From Balneolaceae bacterium (lineage in GTDB: Bacteria > Bacteroidota > Rhodothermia > Balneolales > Balneolaceae): a stretch of DNA of 23,250 bases. Every line of letters starts with the position of its first letter. Position 1 is the first letter of the stretch. Below the pieces are notes generated by a model. That model saw only the letters and a list, made by a program, of their open reading frames with translations, did not search any database and had not been told where the DNA came from. Both the position numbers and the translations under genes were made by a program. Positions 22,379 to 23,250 of this stretch are shown here, in pieces. The DNA is taken from the NCBI GenBank assembly GCA_007123985.1, contig SLGA01000301.1, positions 1-23,250 on the forward strand, given 5' to 3'.

Positions 22379-23250
22379 TTGAATAACTCTGACACATTAA
22401 CCAAAAAAAGTTCACTTTCAGAAGTTACATCTCCAGTAAAAGATGATCTCGCTGTTTTCAGAAAATTTTTCAAAAAAGAAATCAGCAGTGATGTTTTTCT
22501 GCTCGATCAAATCATACGGTATTTACTGCGCCAAAAAGGTAAAGAGATCCGCCCAACATTTGTATTTATGACAGCCAGAATGTTCGGCAATGTTGACAAT
22601 CGAAGTTTTATTGCAGCAACCATGGTAGAATTGATGCATACTGCCACACTGATCCACGATGATGTAGTTGACGAGGCCGATAAACGCCGCGGATTTCTGA
22701 GTATTAACAAAATTTGGAGAAACAAAGCCGGTGTTTTACTTGGGGATTTTCTGCTTTCCAAAGGCCTGCTGATTGCTCTTGATCATAAAGAGTACAAACT
22801 GCTGCATGTTCTCTCTGATGCCGTTAAAAAGATGAGTGAAGGAGAACTAAGGCAGCTCAAAACATCCAACCTCTTCAACATGACTGAGGAACGTTATTTT
22901 CAGATCATATCAGAGAAAACAGCAAGCCTTATTGCAGCCTGCTGCCAGTGTGGTGCTATTGCAGTTACCGATGATGAGTCTATCGCAGAGGCCATGCACG
23001 AAATTGGACTGGATATCGGTATTGCATTTCAGATTAAAGACGATCTTTTCGATTACGGTATTGATGATATTGGCAAACCAACCCGCAACGATATTAAGGA
23101 GAGAAAAGTAACTCTGCCGTTGATTTATGCACTTGAAAAAGCCACAAAACCAAAGCAACTTCAGATTCGCCGCCTCATGCGGAAGCGAAACAAATCCTCT
23201 AAGGATATCAATCGAATTGTGGAATTTGTTCATGAATACAAAGGACTTGA
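22379..23250 (+). CDS. Trans-polyprenyl diphosphate synthase (partial, cut by window end)
   Basis: This enzyme adds isopentenyl diphosphate units to an allylic primer to make a long trans-isoprenoid chain, in most relatives the menaquinone side chain. About 290 codons are visible and about 30-40 should be missing at the right edge. Motifs are QKGKEIRP (52-59), the first aspartate-rich motif Asp94-Asp95-x-x-Asp98 in LIHDDVVDEADKRRG, and the second Asp221-Asp222-x-x-Asp225 in QIKDDLFDYG. The start is TTG at 22379: the frame has no earlier ATG or GTG before a stop, the first in-frame ATG is at codon 64 inside the fold, and AAGAGG sits five bases upstream. Chain length is not readable with certainty. 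Confidence 0.92.
   Translation, partial: MNNSDTLTKKSSLSEVTSPVKDDLAVFRKFFKKEISSDVFLLDQIIRYLLRQKGKEIRPTFVFMTARMFGNVDNRSFIAATMVELMHTATLIHDDVVDEADKRRGFLSINKIWRNKAGVLLGDFLLSKGLLIALDHKEYKLLHVLSDAVKKMSEGELRQLKTSNLFNMTEERYFQIISEKTASLIAACCQCGAIAVTDDESIAEAMHEIGLDIGIAFQIKDDLFDYGIDDIGKPTRNDIKERKVTLPLIYALEKATKPKQLQIRRLMRKRNKSSKDINRIVEFVHEYKGL

Noticed and set aside
1..23250. Mobile elements, prophage, CRISPR arrays, tRNA or rRNA genes, defence islands
   Set aside because: I looked for transposase or integrase motifs, regular short repeats and tRNA-like folds on both strands and saw none. The content is housekeeping plus a polysaccharide segment.

Overview
The window reads as an ordinary stretch of chromosome from a moderately AT-rich member of the Bacteroidota/Balneolota side of the tree. 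A Balneolaceae-like marine bacterium is my best guess, but only from the overall feel of the proteins. Supporting signs are that most start codons lack a Shine-Dalgarno sequence and are preceded by A/T-rich leader, and that the Hpt protein has the HKIKP-type phospho-site common in Bacteroidota. I see no phage, transposase, CRISPR array, tRNA or rRNA.

Layout. (1) 19-4657, minus strand: three envelope-polysaccharide genes in transcription order wbpL-like (lipid-linked sugar-phosphate transferase), wbpM/capD-like (membrane UDP-sugar 4,6-dehydratase) and wbpA-like (UDP-HexNAc 6-dehydrogenase). They are separated by 229- and 123-base gaps that contain dyad symmetries. (2) 4658-5048: the only gene-free stretch above 300 bases. 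It holds a dyad, a TATAAT box and an intrinsic-terminator hairpin, the last two reading on the minus strand. (3) 5049-6848, plus strand: hotdog thioesterase, single-domain Hpt protein and galE. (4) 6867-7940, minus: M42 metallo-aminopeptidase, convergent with galE. (5) 8074-9765, plus: a second hotdog thioesterase and an HD-domain phosphohydrolase. (6) 9746-22239, all minus: a 12.5-kb co-directional block read as pfkA-pgi-dnk, then yceD-rpmF-plsX-fabH-fabD-fabG-acpP-fabF-rnc, then mgtE, then thyA-folA. (7) 22379 to the right edge, plus: a trans-polyprenyl diphosphate synthase with a TTG start, cut by the window end.

How the genes fit together. The fab block makes fatty acids: FabD loads malonyl onto ACP, FabH starts chains, FabF and FabG elongate and reduce, and PlsX passes acyl groups to phospholipid synthesis. 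RpmF, YceD and RNase III tie the block to ribosome synthesis. ThyA and FolA form the dTMP/folate couple. With the deoxynucleoside kinase and the HD phosphohydrolase they make a loose nucleotide-metabolism theme. PfkA and Pgi are upper glycolysis. WbpL/WbpM/WbpA and GalE supply and start O-antigen or capsule-like polysaccharide, and the polyprenyl synthase makes the isoprenoid chain of quinones or carrier lipids.

I found no convincing undescribed system. The most worthwhile second looks are non-coding: the 4815-4938 region, which may encode a prematurely terminated leader or a short RNA, and the dyads upstream of the polysaccharide genes. Two divergent genes that both start with TTG, and a DHFR lacking a conserved cofactor-site threonine, come next.
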